The translations under genes were made by a program, and so were the position numbers. A stretch of DNA of 64,000 nucleotides from Anaerorudis cellulosivorans (lineage in GTDB: Bacteria > Bacteroidota > Bacteroidia > Bacteroidales > Dysgonomonadaceae). Positions 17,628 through 27,694 of this stretch are shown here, one piece after another. The DNA is taken from contig NZ_JAPCWE010000015.1 of NCBI RefSeq assembly GCF_025943985.1, positions 1-64,000 on the forward strand. Direction: 5' to 3'. The notes under the pieces were generated by a model, which ran no database searches, was not told the DNA's origin, and saw nothing but the letters and a program-made list of their open reading frames with translations. Position 1 is the stretch's first letter, and every line of letters starts with the position of its first letter.

Positions 17628-18720
17628 CGTTTTCAGTGTTTAAAGTGTTAATGATCAGTATTGTAGTATAGAAATTGTCTTCTATTTCGGTATGCCACAA
17701 ATAACGTCCGTGATAAAGCAGATCGAGTCGTTTTTTAACCTGTTGTAATCCGATTCCGCTTCCACTTTTGTCGGAGTTGGTTTTAGGGAAACACGTATTT
17801 CTGCAAAGAAAATAAATTTCGCCGTTTTCTTTTTCCGACAGGTTGAATTCGATTATAGAAGGTTCATCATTGCTTACTCCGTGTTTAAAGGCATTTTCTA
17901 TAAGCGAAATATAAATTAAAGGGGCAACCATTGTATTGCTTTTTTCTGAAATATCGAAAGTTGTGTAAACTTTCACATTATCCGTCAGCCTTAAATGCAT
18001 CAATCCGATGTAGTTCCGGATAAAATCGACTTCTTCGCGCAGTGGAACATATGTTTTATCATTGTCATACAATACATATCGGAGCAATTCGCTCAGCTCC
18101 AGAATAGCAGACGATGATTTTGGCGGATCAAACTGTGAGAGCGCATAAATATTATTCAGCGTGTTAAGCAGAAAATGAGGATTGATTTGATTCTTCAGAT
18201 TTTTAAGTTCGGCTTCCGTCATAGCTTTTTCCATCTCTTTTTGCTTTGTTTGCATTTGCGACAAACGCAAGGTGATTTTGATGGCGATGCTTAATATTGC
18301 CACAATGGTAAGTGAGGATATATCACGGATAATGAATGCAATTTTAGGTAATTTGTTTTCACCGGGGGGAGGAAATTTTTTTGTGATCATTAACGATTGC
18401 TCCATTTCATGCCAGAGATGCAACATTAAAGCGATTCCTATAATTAATCCGATGTTTATGAGGATGAACTCGGTAATTTTACGTTTAAACAACAGCTGTT
18501 CGGTAAGATAAAAATAGTTGGCATAAAAGGTAATCATGAAGGAAATCGGTATCGGGAGGAAGGAAAAGAAATCTTGCCAATTGAAAAATCCGCCCCGATG
18601 TGCAAAATAGGCAGGTAAACCGAAAACAAAGCACCAACCCAGGATATGAACAAACACATTATCCTTGCGTTCTGTAGAAATTGTGTTTTGTCTTTTCATT
18701 GTTGCTGTAAACGAATTCAT
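17617..18720 (-). CDS. LytS-type sensor histidine kinase (His_kinase family)
   Basis: A 367-residue inner-membrane kinase with four predicted transmembrane helices (residues about 24-40, 52-75, 85-103, 130-150), a short coiled linker and the PF06580-type kinase core. The phosphorylated histidine is H182 in QINPHFLLNTLNNIY. The ATPase part has SLIENAFKHGVS (N box) and GSGIGLQQVKKRL (G box). The upstream TTG at 18780 would extend into the preceding gene, so I prefer ATG 18720. No periplasmic sensor domain of note; the signal is probably membrane-borne. Confidence 0.92.
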   Translation of the reverse strand: MNSFTATMKRQNTISTERKDNVFVHILGWCFVFGLPAYFAHRGGFFNWQDFFSFLPIPISFMITFYANYFYLTEQLLFKRKITEFILINIGLIIGIALMLHLWHEMEQSLMITKKFPPPGENKLPKIAFIIRDISSLTIVAILSIAIKITLRLSQMQTKQKEMEKAMTEAELKNLKNQINPHFLLNTLNNIYALSQFDPPKSSSAILELSELLRYVLYDNDKTYVPLREEVDFIRNYIGLMHLRLTDNVKVYTTFDISEKSNTMVAPLIYISLIENAFKHGVSNDEPSIIEFNLSEKENGEIYFLCRNTCFPKTNSDKSGSGIGLQQVKKRLDLLYHGRYLWHTEIEDNFYTTILIINTLNTENDDA

Positions 18721-18757
18721 TTTCCCGTTTTTTTTTTTATTTATTCGCTGGTTGATT

Positions 18758-19981
18758 TTATTCGTACCGAAGTGCCTCAATGGGATCTAGTCCTGCTGCT
18801 TTTCTGGCAGGATACCAGCCAAAAAAGATTCCGATTGCAGAGCATACAACAAACGAAAGGGCCACACTCCACGGCTCGATAAAGACCGGCCATCCGGCAA
18901 AGAATTTTACGCCATAGGAGGAGAAGAACCCGAATATTACCCCTATCAATCCGCCCGTTATGCTGATAAGAATGGATTCGATGAGAAATTGCATCAAGAT
19001 GTCTTTTTCTCGGGCACCCACGCTCATGCGCAATCCAATTTCCTTGATTCGTTCAGTTACCGAAACATACATGATATTCATTATTCCAATGCCGCCCACA
19101 AGCAAACTTATGCCTGCCACACATGCCAACAGGATGGTCATCATATCGGATGTGGATGTCAGCATCTCACTTAATTCTTCCTGAGAACGGATTTCGAAAT
19201 CGTAATCGTCCGGATTGTCAATATTATGGTTGTTAGCTAATATTTGAGTGATGCTTTCTACTGCTTTTGGTGCCAGATCTTCACTTTCGGCAGAGCAAAA
19301 AATACCATGCAAATAATCAATGGCCAGAATGCGTTTCTGTACAGCAGTATAGGGAGCCAGCACAATTTCATCCTGATCCATTCCCATCGAATTGTAACCT
19401 TTGCTTTCCAATACGCCAATGACCTGAAAAGGTATGGAATTGAAACGAATGATTTTTCCCACCGGATCTTCGCCTTTAGTAAACAGATTGTCTGCAATGG
19501 TTTTACCGATAACACATACTTTATTATACCTTTTCACATCAGAATCGGTAAACATGTGGCCCGATTTTATTTTTAATTGACGAATTTCAAGATACGACGG
19601 AGCCACACCGGAAATGCTTGCAGGATAATTGTTGTTTTGATAGATAAATTGGCCACTGCTGCTTACATAAGGCGAAACGTCTTTTACATATTGAGCCTTA
19701 TTACGGATATCTTCACAATCCTTGATTTTAAGTGTTTGTACGTTTGAAGCACTCATGCGTATGCCGCCCACGGCTTTATTATCGTACGGCATAATCATGA
19801 TCATATTAGCGCCCATTTCCGAAATTTGTTTTTCGATGCTTCGTTTCGACCCTTCTCCAATGGCTAGCATAGCGATCACAGAGGCTACCCCGATGATAAT
19901 TCCTAACATCGTAAGAAAAGCCCTCATTTTATTTTTTTTCAATGCACGCCACGCAATTCTAAACAAATTGGACAAATTCAT
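18758..19981 (-). CDS. MacB-type ABC transporter permease
   Basis: A 407-residue inner-membrane protein of the MacB/FtsX class. One transmembrane helix near the N-terminus (residues about 21-41, MLGIIIGVASVIAMLAIGEG with the following mechanotransmission motif), a large periplasmic MacB_PCD domain (about 45-245) and three C-terminal helices (about 280-395), finishing with GWYPARKAAGLDPIEALRYE, the family's end signature. The ATPase is a separate gene, overlapping by the ATGA arrangement. With the adaptor and TolC-like protein it forms a tripartite efflux or lipoprotein-handling pump; substrate unknown. Confidence 0.93.
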   Translation of the reverse strand: MNLSNLFRIAWRALKKNKMRAFLTMLGIIIGVASVIAMLAIGEGSKRSIEKQISEMGANMIMIMPYDNKAVGGIRMSASNVQTLKIKDCEDIRNKAQYVKDVSPYVSSSGQFIYQNNNYPASISGVAPSYLEIRQLKIKSGHMFTDSDVKRYNKVCVIGKTIADNLFTKGEDPVGKIIRFNSIPFQVIGVLESKGYNSMGMDQDEIVLAPYTAVQKRILAIDYLHGIFCSAESEDLAPKAVESITQILANNHNIDNPDDYDFEIRSQEELSEMLTSTSDMMTILLACVAGISLLVGGIGIMNIMYVSVTERIKEIGLRMSVGAREKDILMQFLIESILISITGGLIGVIFGFFSSYGVKFFAGWPVFIEPWSVALSFVVCSAIGIFFGWYPARKAAGLDPIEALRYE

Positions 19982-20742
19982 ATTACTTCCTCCTCTTCAT
20001 TTTCCTCTTTTGGTAATCGTTCCAACGCTTCGGCTGCTGAAAGGATAGTTTGGTTATAGGTGTCACTTATAATTTTTCCATCGCGTAACACAATATTTCG
20101 TTCGCTAAACGAGGCAATTTCATTGTTGTGCGTTACAAAAACGATGGTCTTGCCTTCCCTATGAAGCTCTTGAAACAGTTTGAGAATACTGTACGATGTC
20201 CTGGTATCCAAGTTTCCCGTGGCTTCATCGGCAAGAATAACGGCAGGATTATTTACCAGCGCCCTGGCAATTGCTACACGTTGCATTTGCCCACCACTCA
20301 TTTGGTTACTTTTGTGATATAGTCGGTCTCCCAACTCAACGACCTTCAATGCTTCGATGGCTCTTTTTTGCCGTTCCGAAGTTGATACCTCAGGGTTATA
20401 CATTAAAGGTAGCTCTACATTTTCGATTGCCGTAGTATTTGGCAGCAAGTTGTAATTCTGGAAAACAAATCCGATTTTGCGGTTCCTCACCCTTGCCCGT
20501 TGATCTTTGTTCATGGATTGTACCAACGAACCGTCCAGCAGATAAGTTCCTGAAGTGGGTGTATCCAGGCAACCCAAGATATTGAGTAACGTACTTTTTC
20601 CGCTACCCGATTTTCCCATGATGGTTACAAACTGTCCCTCTTCAATCGAAAACGAAATGCCTTTTAATGCATGAACGATTTCGGTTCCGACTTCAAAATT
20701 ACGTTTAATGTTTGTAAGTTCGATGATTTTTCTTTTCTCCAT
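19978..20742 (-). CDS. MacB/LolD-type ABC transporter ATP-binding protein
   Basis: A 254-residue ATPase. Walker A GKSGSGKST lies at residues 43-51, the signature is MSGGQMQRVAIARAL, Walker B is VILADEATGNLD, and the H-loop FVTHNNE follows. The longer reading frame begins at 20943 inside the adaptor gene, but MEKRKIIELTNI at 20742 is the natural family start, 10 bases after the stop... of the preceding adaptor gene's reading direction. It drives the MacB-type permease encoded next. Confidence 0.94.
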   Translation of the reverse strand: MEKRKIIELTNIKRNFEVGTEIVHALKGISFSIEEGQFVTIMGKSGSGKSTLLNILGCLDTPTSGTYLLDGSLVQSMNKDQRARVRNRKIGFVFQNYNLLPNTTAIENVELPLMYNPEVSTSERQKRAIEALKVVELGDRLYHKSNQMSGGQMQRVAIARALVNNPAVILADEATGNLDTRTSYSILKLFQELHREGKTIVFVTHNNEIASFSERNIVLRDGKIISDTYNQTILSAAEALERLPKEENEEEEVI

Positions 20743-20752
20743 TGTTTGTTTT

Positions 20753-21985
20753 TTATCTTGATCCACCACCGTTTCCACGTCTTGCAGGCGGTTTGGGCAT
20801 GAATGGACTGTCATTTTGAGCGTTCTCTGTTGTATCCATATGTTGAGGAGTAATTCCGGAAGTTGATCCGATGACCACTTTTTCACCTTCCGAAAGACCG
20901 GAAACGACTTCTGTGAGTGTGCCGGATTGATTTCCGATTTCAATTTCTTTTGGAATAATCGTATCTTCCTTTACTACCCAAACTGTACGCTTATTTTCGT
21001 TTTGAATATTTATTTGTGAAGCGTTTTCAGGAGCAAACGTAAGAGCCTCAGAAGGAATGGTTAATACTTCATTTTTCTCCAGAGTATAAATAGAAACCGT
21101 GGCCGTCAATCCGGGTTTCAACTTCAAATCGGGGTTAGGGGCATTAATTACCACTTCATATGTTACCACGTTGTTGGTGATAGTGGCAGATTGTCTCACC
21201 TCGGTAATTTCTCCTTGAAATTCTTGATCGGGATAAGCATCAACCGTGAAAGTAACACGCTGCCCTTTCATCACATTTCCTATATCGGCTTCATCTACAT
21301 CGGCAATGACACGCATTTTGGTCAGATCGTTTGCAATGATGAAAAGGGTAGGAGTGGAGAAACTTGCTGCTACTGTTTGTCCTTCTTCAACTTCACGACT
21401 TAGTACTACGCCATCTATTGGAGAATAGATTTTTGCATAACTTAGGTTAGTATGTGCTATTCGATAATTATTGAGGCTTTCGTTATAGTCGTTCGTTGCT
21501 TTTTCGTAATTGTATTGCACCGATTCGAAATCAGCTGTACTGACCAATTGCTTCTCATACAGTGTTTTATAACGTTCGTAGTTTTTCTTTTGAAGTTCCA
21601 TTTGGCTTTTTGCCGATGCCAGTGAACTTTCTGCCGATGAAAGATTGGCAGAAAGTACGGTTTGATCGATTTCGGCCAGTAAATCTCCTTTTTTAACTTC
21701 GCTATTATAATCCACATAAATGGTTTCAATCCTTCCGCTGACTTGGGTACCCACCTCAACTTCGGTAATCGGTTCGAGTGTGCCTGTGCAAGTGACAATG
21801 TTAGAGATGCTCTCTTTAGTTACTGTAGCAGTAATCCATTTTTCTTCCGTTTTTTTGTTCTTTTTGCAGGATGATATTCCCAACATCACGAGGAGGGCTG
21901 CACCTGCTCCCAGCAAAATGATTTTACTCTGTTTATTTAAATTGATTTTCATAGAGTTGTATTTGTTTCGTGTTTCATATTTCAT
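20753..21985 (-). CDS. MacA/HlyD-family periplasmic adaptor protein
   Basis: A 410-residue membrane-fusion protein linking the MacB-type permease to a TolC-like channel. A hydrophobic N-terminal segment ends in GISSCKK, a possible lipobox, so it may be lipid-anchored. The two lipoyl half-motifs (TQVSGRIETIYVDYNSEVKKG and YSPIDGVVLSREVEEGQTV regions) flank an alpha-helical hairpin (about residues 105-175), followed by beta-barrel and membrane-proximal domains. The C-terminus is proline/glycine-rich. ATG 21985 overlaps the tolC stop by 4 bases; ATG 21952 would give a shorter, more normal signal sequence and is a good alternative. Confidence 0.92.
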   Translation of the reverse strand: MKYETRNKYNSMKINLNKQSKIILLGAGAALLVMLGISSCKKNKKTEEKWITATVTKESISNIVTCTGTLEPITEVEVGTQVSGRIETIYVDYNSEVKKGDLLAEIDQTVLSANLSSAESSLASAKSQMELQKKNYERYKTLYEKQLVSTADFESVQYNYEKATNDYNESLNNYRIAHTNLSYAKIYSPIDGVVLSREVEEGQTVAASFSTPTLFIIANDLTKMRVIADVDEADIGNVMKGQRVTFTVDAYPDQEFQGEITEVRQSATITNNVVTYEVVINAPNPDLKLKPGLTATVSIYTLEKNEVLTIPSEALTFAPENASQINIQNENKRTVWVVKEDTIIPKEIEIGNQSGTLTEVVSGLSEGEKVVIGSTSGITPQHMDTTENAQNDSPFMPKPPARRGNGGGSR

Positions 21986-23319
21986 ATCAAACCTTGATAG
22001 TAATCCAATACTTTTCGGCTCAACAAAGCCATGTATTTTGCTTGAAGCAACTCATGTTGAGCGTTGATCAACGTATTTTTTTCTGTTAATAATTCGATGG
22101 TATTTCGAAGTCCCAATCTAAATTGTTCGTCCAACACATTATAGCTTTCCCTGCTGCTTTTCACTTTTTCTTTGGCGGCCATATATTGCGATTGGGCATT
22201 GATGGCGTTCAGATAAGCCGTTTCGATGTTGGCATACAGCTCTTTTTGGATGCTCAACCCATTCAGTTTAGATGTTTCCACATTTATTTGCGCTTTTTCT
22301 ACTGCACTTTTCACTTCACGATTCGAAAAAATGGGGATGTTTACGGAAATTCCGATCGTGTTGTTCCAATTATTCTTCAACTGTGTACCGAAATCGTATG
22401 TTGAATGATTATATATGTTACCTGTCACGGCTCCTGCTTGAAGGCTTATTTTGGGCAGATAACCTGCTTTGGCTTTAGCAATTCCCAATTCGGAATACTC
22501 TGTTTCCAGTTTACTGCTTTTGATTTGCGGCATCACATTCATGGCTGTTTGGTAAATGAAATTTTTATTGGGAAGCAGCGTTAAAACTTCTTCTTCTTCG
22601 GGTTCGATAATGACAATATCCATGGTCTCCAGCGTATCCAACTCTAAAAGTTGTTTGAGTTGAAGCTTGTAGTTTTCCAATGTGACTTTGGCATTAGTTA
22701 ATTGGTATAAGTCCGATGCATGTTGAGATTCCCATTGTGCCACATCGCTTTTAGTTACGGTACCGGTTTGCAATTTCTCCTTATTGCTCTCCAACTGCTC
22801 AGCACTCAACTCCACTGCATTTTCGCAAGTTTTCACCACTTCATCGGCATAGAGAATTTGCAGATAGTTTTGGATAATGGATAGTTTGATGTTGTTTTTG
22901 CTTTCCTCGATGTTCAATTGGGCGATCTCATTGTTTATATCTGCTTGCTTGATGTTGTTTGTACGAGCTCCTCCATCGAATATTTGCCATGATGCATTTA
23001 TGCCATAATTCCCTGTTGCTGAAGAAGATGAGGAGTTGTCCGTTGGAAAAGGATAATTGCTCAGATTCTGATTGATCGATGCCGATAAAAAAGGTAGTAA
23101 AGCTGCTCGTGCCAGTTTGGTATCTACCTTGCTGCTTTCTTTTCCTGCAACTGCCTGTTTCACCTGAATGTTGTTTGCCAGTGCATAGTCGATACACGTT
23201 TGCAAATCCCATTGTTGCGGAAGCAAATTTTGTTGAGAAAATAGCATTCCTGCATTGAGGGTTAGGGATAAGAACAAAATATATTTTCGTATCCTGTTTT
23301 TACTTTTGTCTCTTTCCAT
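21982..23319 (-). CDS. TolC-family outer-membrane efflux protein
   Basis: A 445-residue outer-membrane channel with signal peptide (cleavage around LFSQQN). Two outer-membrane efflux protein repeats of long coiled helices with strands are visible: WDLQTCIDYALANNIQVKQ opens the first and YSELGIAKAKAGYLPKISLQ the second; the last helices carry SREAYNVL-like and NTIELLTEKNTLINAQ motifs. It is the first gene of the efflux and two-component operon and has a good promoter just upstream. Confidence 0.93.
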   Translation of the reverse strand: MERDKSKNRIRKYILFLSLTLNAGMLFSQQNLLPQQWDLQTCIDYALANNIQVKQAVAGKESSKVDTKLARAALLPFLSASINQNLSNYPFPTDNSSSSSATGNYGINASWQIFDGGARTNNIKQADINNEIAQLNIEESKNNIKLSIIQNYLQILYADEVVKTCENAVELSAEQLESNKEKLQTGTVTKSDVAQWESQHASDLYQLTNAKVTLENYKLQLKQLLELDTLETMDIVIIEPEEEEVLTLLPNKNFIYQTAMNVMPQIKSSKLETEYSELGIAKAKAGYLPKISLQAGAVTGNIYNHSTYDFGTQLKNNWNNTIGISVNIPIFSNREVKSAVEKAQINVETSKLNGLSIQKELYANIETAYLNAINAQSQYMAAKEKVKSSRESYNVLDEQFRLGLRNTIELLTEKNTLINAQHELLQAKYMALLSRKVLDYYQGLI

Positions 23320-23637
23320 CTTTTTTAGTATTTATTTTTCAGCAAAAATAATTTGAGAAAAAGTCGCGAACAAATGAAAAGGACAAAGGGGAAAGATGTA
23401 TCGACGAACAGGGCTGTTTTTTATACAAAGTGCAGTGTTATTTTTAACAATGAATAAAATAGGCATCATCTATTGAATTACAATCCTCGATGTTTTAGCA
23501 TAACGTTGTATTTAGGATTGATATGTTGGCGTGTGAGAAACATTTTAATTGGTGTATAAAACTTAACGATAATGTAATTTTTTCTTAATGGGTTTGTAAC
23601 AATAAAAATAGAGCTTTGCAGCATAAAAAAAGATTGA
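23320..23637. other. Divergent intergenic region between tolC and TonB-receptor genes
   Basis: 318 bases without a gene. The tolC-side 60 bases hold the efflux-operon promoter. The remainder is AT-rich and contains no open frame I would support. No clean TAnnTTTG promoter could be placed for the receptor gene; a TTTG at 23593-23596 and a CTTTG at 23614-23618 are too close together. Confidence 0.6.
23343..23374 (-). promoter_or_regulatory. Promoter of the tolC-macAB-kinase-regulator operon
   Basis: On the minus strand, TTTG (23374-23371) and TATTTTTG (23350-23343) are 20 bases apart, an exact fit to the Bacteroidota TTTG-N19-21-TAnnTTTG pattern. Transcription would begin about 15-17 bases before the tolC ATG at 23319. 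Confidence 0.72.
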
Positions 23638-26370
23638 ATGGTTAAGAGAAAGTCAGCATTATCGAAATTATCTGTCCTTGTATTATGTTTTATTAGTGTG
23701 ACAGACATTTTTGCTCAAACCGGAATCATTAAAGGGAAAATTATCGATTCCAAAACGAATGAACCGCTGATAGGCGCTTCGATTCTTGTCGAAGGTACTA
23801 CAAATGGTACAGCATCCGATCTGGATGGCAACTTTGTTATTCGTAATGTGCGTGTAGGAAAGGTGAGGCTAAAGGCATCGTATGTAGCATACCGGCCCCA
23901 AATTAAATCCGATGTAATTATCGAACAAAATCGGGAAACGATTGTAGATTTTGCATTGCTTCCGGACGAATATGCGCTGAGTGAAGTGGAAGTGGTGGCA
24001 AAAGTCAACCGGGAAAGCGAGAATATCTTATTGCTGGAACAAAGAAAGGCGTTGGTTGCTACTCAGGCTGTGGGTGCAAGAGAGCTATCGCGCAAAGGTT
24101 TGGGAAACGCAGAAGCAGCAGTTACTGCCATATCCGGAATATCGAAACAAGAGGGGGTAAAGAATGTTTTTATACGTGGTTTGGGTGACCGATATAATTT
24201 TACTACACTCAACGGTTTCCCTGTTCCATCTGAAGATCCTGAATACAAAAACATATCTCTCGATTTTTTCGGGAAGGATATTATTCAAAACATCGAAGTG
24301 AATAAGGTTTTCACAGGAGGTAATTATGCCGATGTCGGCGGTGCGATTATCGACATATCCACCAAAGAGTTGATAAACGATGGAGCGTTTTCTTTTGATA
24401 TTTCGGGAGGCATTAATACCAAAACCATCGGCTCTGGTTTTCTAAAACAAGACGGTGTGAATTATTTCGGAATAGCTAATAAAAAACAGCCTTCGACAAA
24501 TTTACAGGTTTATGATTTTTCCAATAGCCTTGATCCTTCTTCGCTCACGTCACCACTGAATCATAGTTATGGCTTCGCAGGAGGCAAAAGATTTATGTTG
24601 GGGGACAATCACAATCCATTTTCGTTTTTTGTGACAGCGGTTCATAGCTCGGATTACTCCTATACCGATGAAACGATAAGGAATACCACGTCAACGGGAG
24701 TTGTTTATCAGGATATGGGAGGTAACAAATCATCGCAAAACATCAATCAGCTTATGCTTGCCAATATGAATCTTGAACTCGCCAAAAAACATCAATTGAC
24801 CTATAACTTCATGCTGGTGCACGACAATGATCAATATGTTGGGAATTATTTGGGTATTTATACCGATAAATATCAGTCAGGAGGTATTTACGATTCGCAG
24901 GGATATCTCAGAAGACAGCAGTCGAACGACAATTTGCTCATTACAAATCAGTTAATGGCAAACAGTAAACTTACCGATGTCCTCACCATAGATGCCGGGA
25001 TTTCGTATAACAATGTTAAGGGAATAGAGCCGGACAGACGATTAAACAATTTGTATCGAAAGACAGAAACTACTTATGAATTATTGGCCGGTACAGGGAA
25101 TCAACAGCGATATTTTTCGACATTGAAAGAGAACGATATAAATACAAAAGTAGGATTAATATATAAATTCTCTTCTAAGTTTGCCAATGATGCGTCAATG
25201 TTGAAAGTGGGTTACAACGGGCGGTTTGTCGGGGATGATTTTGAAGCTGTCGAATACGACATGACCGCTATTAGAGATGAAGCCGTTTCGTTGGATGCTA
25301 TTCATCTTGATGAGCTGTATAATCAGCAGAATCTTACCAACGGCTTATTTAGTTTGGACAGAAATATCGATCGGTATGAAGTTACGAAAAATATGCATGC
25401 AGCTTATGCCGAAGTAACCTATCAGTTTTCACCGTTCTTCACGGGAAATCTTGGGCTGAGATTTGACGATGTTTATCTCTTGGTGGCTTACAATGTCGAT
25501 CGTGGCGGAACTCGCGGTCAAGCAAAAATTGATAAGTCATATTTCCTTCCGATGTTGAATTTGAAATACGATTTTAGCGATAAGCAAATTCTTCGTTTAG
25601 GGATAAGTAAAACGTATACTTTACCACAATCTAAAGAAATATCGCCTTACAAATACATCGGTATAAACTTCAAGAGTCAGGGTAATCCCGATTTAAAACC
25701 ATCGGACAATTACCATGTCGATCTCAAGTGGGACTACTATTTCAGTCCTTCCGAACTGATCTCCTTTGCAGGTTTTTACAAGTATATCCACAATCCGATT
25801 CTGCGTATTGAAGCCAATAATGCCGGAGGTTATCTTACCTACAAAAATATAAGCGACTATGCAATGGTTGGAGGTATCGAAATGGAAATGAGAAAAAATA
25901 TATTTAACAGAGTAAGTACCGCTGTCGAAAAGACAAATCGATTATCAATCGGACTCAATGCTTCCTATATTTATTCCCATCTGAAAGTAACGAATGTTGA
26001 AAATACGCCCGAAAAGAATTCCAAACTCGAAGGAGCGGCTCCTTTTCTTTTGAATGGGGATATTTCCCATACGTATGTTTATCGCAACAAGGTGTTTACC
26101 AATTCGTTGGTATGTGGGTTTTTTAGTGACAGAATATATACCATTGGTACTACCGGATTTCAGGATATTGTGGAACAGGGAATCCTTACCTTGGATTTTG
26201 TGTCTTCAACCCGATTTAATCGGAATTTTGAGTTCAAATTGAAAGCCGGTAATATATTGAATCCGGCCTACAGATTAACACGCCACGGCAATAATGGCGG
26301 AGGAAACGTGATTTTAAGCGAATATAAGAAAGGCGTTGATCTGAGTTTAGGGCTGACATACGATTTTTGA
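23638..26370 (+). CDS. TonB-dependent receptor with carboxypeptidase-regulatory-like domain
   Basis: A 910-residue outer-membrane receptor. Signal peptide (cleavage around DIFAQ), then a CarboxypepD_reg-like beta-sandwich (residues about 28-105, GIIKGKIIDSKTNEPLIGAS), a plug domain (about 130-245, with VFIRGLGDRYNFTTLNG) and a 22-strand-type barrel ending in LSLGLTYDF with the C-terminal phenylalanine expected for barrel insertion. It is not accompanied by a SusD gene, and its size is below usual SusC proteins, so I do not call it SusC. The beta-helix lipoprotein gene follows 61 bases later and may be its surface partner. Ligand unknown. Confidence 0.92.
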   Translation: MVKRKSALSKLSVLVLCFISVTDIFAQTGIIKGKIIDSKTNEPLIGASILVEGTTNGTASDLDGNFVIRNVRVGKVRLKASYVAYRPQIKSDVIIEQNRETIVDFALLPDEYALSEVEVVAKVNRESENILLLEQRKALVATQAVGARELSRKGLGNAEAAVTAISGISKQEGVKNVFIRGLGDRYNFTTLNGFPVPSEDPEYKNISLDFFGKDIIQNIEVNKVFTGGNYADVGGAIIDISTKELINDGAFSFDISGGINTKTIGSGFLKQDGVNYFGIANKKQPSTNLQVYDFSNSLDPSSLTSPLNHSYGFAGGKRFMLGDNHNPFSFFVTAVHSSDYSYTDETIRNTTSTGVVYQDMGGNKSSQNINQLMLANMNLELAKKHQLTYNFMLVHDNDQYVGNYLGIYTDKYQSGGIYDSQGYLRRQQSNDNLLITNQLMANSKLTDVLTIDAGISYNNVKGIEPDRRLNNLYRKTETTYELLAGTGNQQRYFSTLKENDINTKVGLIYKFSSKFANDASMLKVGYNGRFVGDDFEAVEYDMTAIRDEAVSLDAIHLDELYNQQNLTNGLFSLDRNIDRYEVTKNMHAAYAEVTYQFSPFFTGNLGLRFDDVYLLVAYNVDRGGTRGQAKIDKSYFLPMLNLKYDFSDKQILRLGISKTYTLPQSKEISPYKYIGINFKSQGNPDLKPSDNYHVDLKWDYYFSPSELISFAGFYKYIHNPILRIEANNAGGYLTYKNISDYAMVGGIEMEMRKNIFNRVSTAVEKTNRLSIGLNASYIYSHLKVTNVENTPEKNSKLEGAAPFLLNGDISHTYVYRNKVFTNSLVCGFFSDRIYTIGTTGFQDIVEQGILTLDFVSSTRFNRNFEFKLKAGNILNPAYRLTRHGNNGGGNVILSEYKKGVDLSLGLTYDF

Positions 26371-26431
26371 AACAATATAATTTAAACTATTGATTATGAA
26401 TTTGTTTTTTTATCAATTAAATTTTATCAAG

Positions 26432-27601
26432 ATGAAAAAAATTTTTTTACGTATCGCATTTTTCGTTGCTTTTGTAGCCTTCTTTGGCTTAGTTTCTTGT
26501 AGCAGCGATAGTGATGAACCGTCTTCTGTGGTAGATAATGAGTTATCAGGATCTATTTCAGGAACGCGCACATTAGATCCTTCTGTGGAATACAAATTAA
26601 CCGGAACGTTGATTGTTGAAGAAGGCGGCGTGTTGAATATTCCCGCCGGAACAGTGATTAAGTCACAAAAAGGCTTTAGTAACTATATTTTGGTATTGCA
26701 GGGTGGCAAGATCTTTGCAAAAGGAACAGCTGAAAAACCCATTGTGATGACTGCTGATGTTTCCAATGCCGGTTCAGGTTACTGGGGAGGATTAGTCATT
26801 AACGGGAAAGCCAAAATTTCCGGCGTTGCCGGTAAGACTGCCACAGGGACAACCGAAATTAACTCTGCCTATCTTTACGGAGGCAACAATGATGAGGATA
26901 GCTCAGGCGAACTTACTTATGTCAGGTTGGAATATTGTGGTGCACGTTCGAGTGCTGAGATCGAACATAATGGGCTTACATTGAACGGCGTGGGCAGTGG
27001 GACAATAGTCGAAAATATTTATATTTTGGAAAGTGCCGACGACGGGATCGAATTTTTTGGTGGTGCAGTTCACGTAAAGAATTTATTGGTTGTAAATCCG
27101 GATGACGACATGTTTGACATGACACAGGGCTATTCCGGTGGAATTGAAAATTGTTACGGTATCTGGGAAACAGGCTATACAAGTACTGAGAGTGATCCAC
27201 GAGGCGTAGAAGCTGATGGAAACCTCGACGGGAAAACGCCGGATGATGTGAATCAATCCAATTTCCAAATTACCAATATGACCATCGATCTTAAATTACT
27301 CGCAAGCACCAATTCAAACGCCATTATGCAGGATGTAATCAAGATACGCCGAGGTGCTACTGCAACCATTACCAATGCATTGGTAAAAGGGACGGGTACT
27401 GTTCAGGATTTGGTCGACTGTACCGATGGAGCAGGTGATGCCAATGGCGCAACCAGCATTAGCTTAACAAGTCAATTGAGCACCCCTATTACGGGAACTG
27501 ATGCCAAGCCGGGAGCAAATAATGCGACAATCAGTATCGGAGGCAACAATTCGGGTTGTCCCACTTCAATTTTTTCTTGGACAGACTATTCCAAGTTTTA
27601 A
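26432..27601 (+). CDS. Beta-helix-like surface lipoprotein
   Basis: A 389-residue lipoprotein (lipobox LVSCSS after a hydrophobic segment). The body has regularly spaced short strands with LTGTLIVEEGGVLNIPAG, VLQGGKIFAKGTAEKPIVM, GGLVINGKAKISG, NGLTLNGVGSGTIVENIYI and GIEFFGGAVHVKNLLVV, the pattern of a right-handed parallel beta-helix or of the glycine-rich repeats seen in Bacteroidota proteins often mislabelled 'multidrug transporter'. The 26390 TTG and 26396 ATG give untypical N-termini; ATG 26432 (MKKIFLRIAFF) yields a clean signal. Its place after a TonB-dependent receptor suggests ligand capture at the surface (inference). Confidence 0.8.
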   Translation: MKKIFLRIAFFVAFVAFFGLVSCSSDSDEPSSVVDNELSGSISGTRTLDPSVEYKLTGTLIVEEGGVLNIPAGTVIKSQKGFSNYILVLQGGKIFAKGTAEKPIVMTADVSNAGSGYWGGLVINGKAKISGVAGKTATGTTEINSAYLYGGNNDEDSSGELTYVRLEYCGARSSAEIEHNGLTLNGVGSGTIVENIYILESADDGIEFFGGAVHVKNLLVVNPDDDMFDMTQGYSGGIENCYGIWETGYTSTESDPRGVEADGNLDGKTPDDVNQSNFQITNMTIDLKLLASTNSNAIMQDVIKIRRGATATITNALVKGTGTVQDLVDCTDGAGDANGATSISLTSQLSTPITGTDAKPGANNATISIGGNNSGCPTSIFSWTDYSKF

Positions 27602-27694
27602 TGAAATTGTGGAAATTTTTGTCATGCATGATATAACCTAAGGGAATGGCATGGTGTTTATGAATAAAATGAATAGAATATTGAATTTAAAGGG

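Noticed and set aside
23480-23560. LytTR-type operator repeats upstream of tolC (for example near the TAACGTTGT at 23501)
   Set aside because: Only one half-site is near the consensus, and no second copy at 12-13 base spacing is convincing.
23638-27601. SusC/SusD pair
   Set aside because: The receptor is shorter than SusC and the following lipoprotein is beta-helix-like with strand repeats, not the helical TPR fold of SusD.
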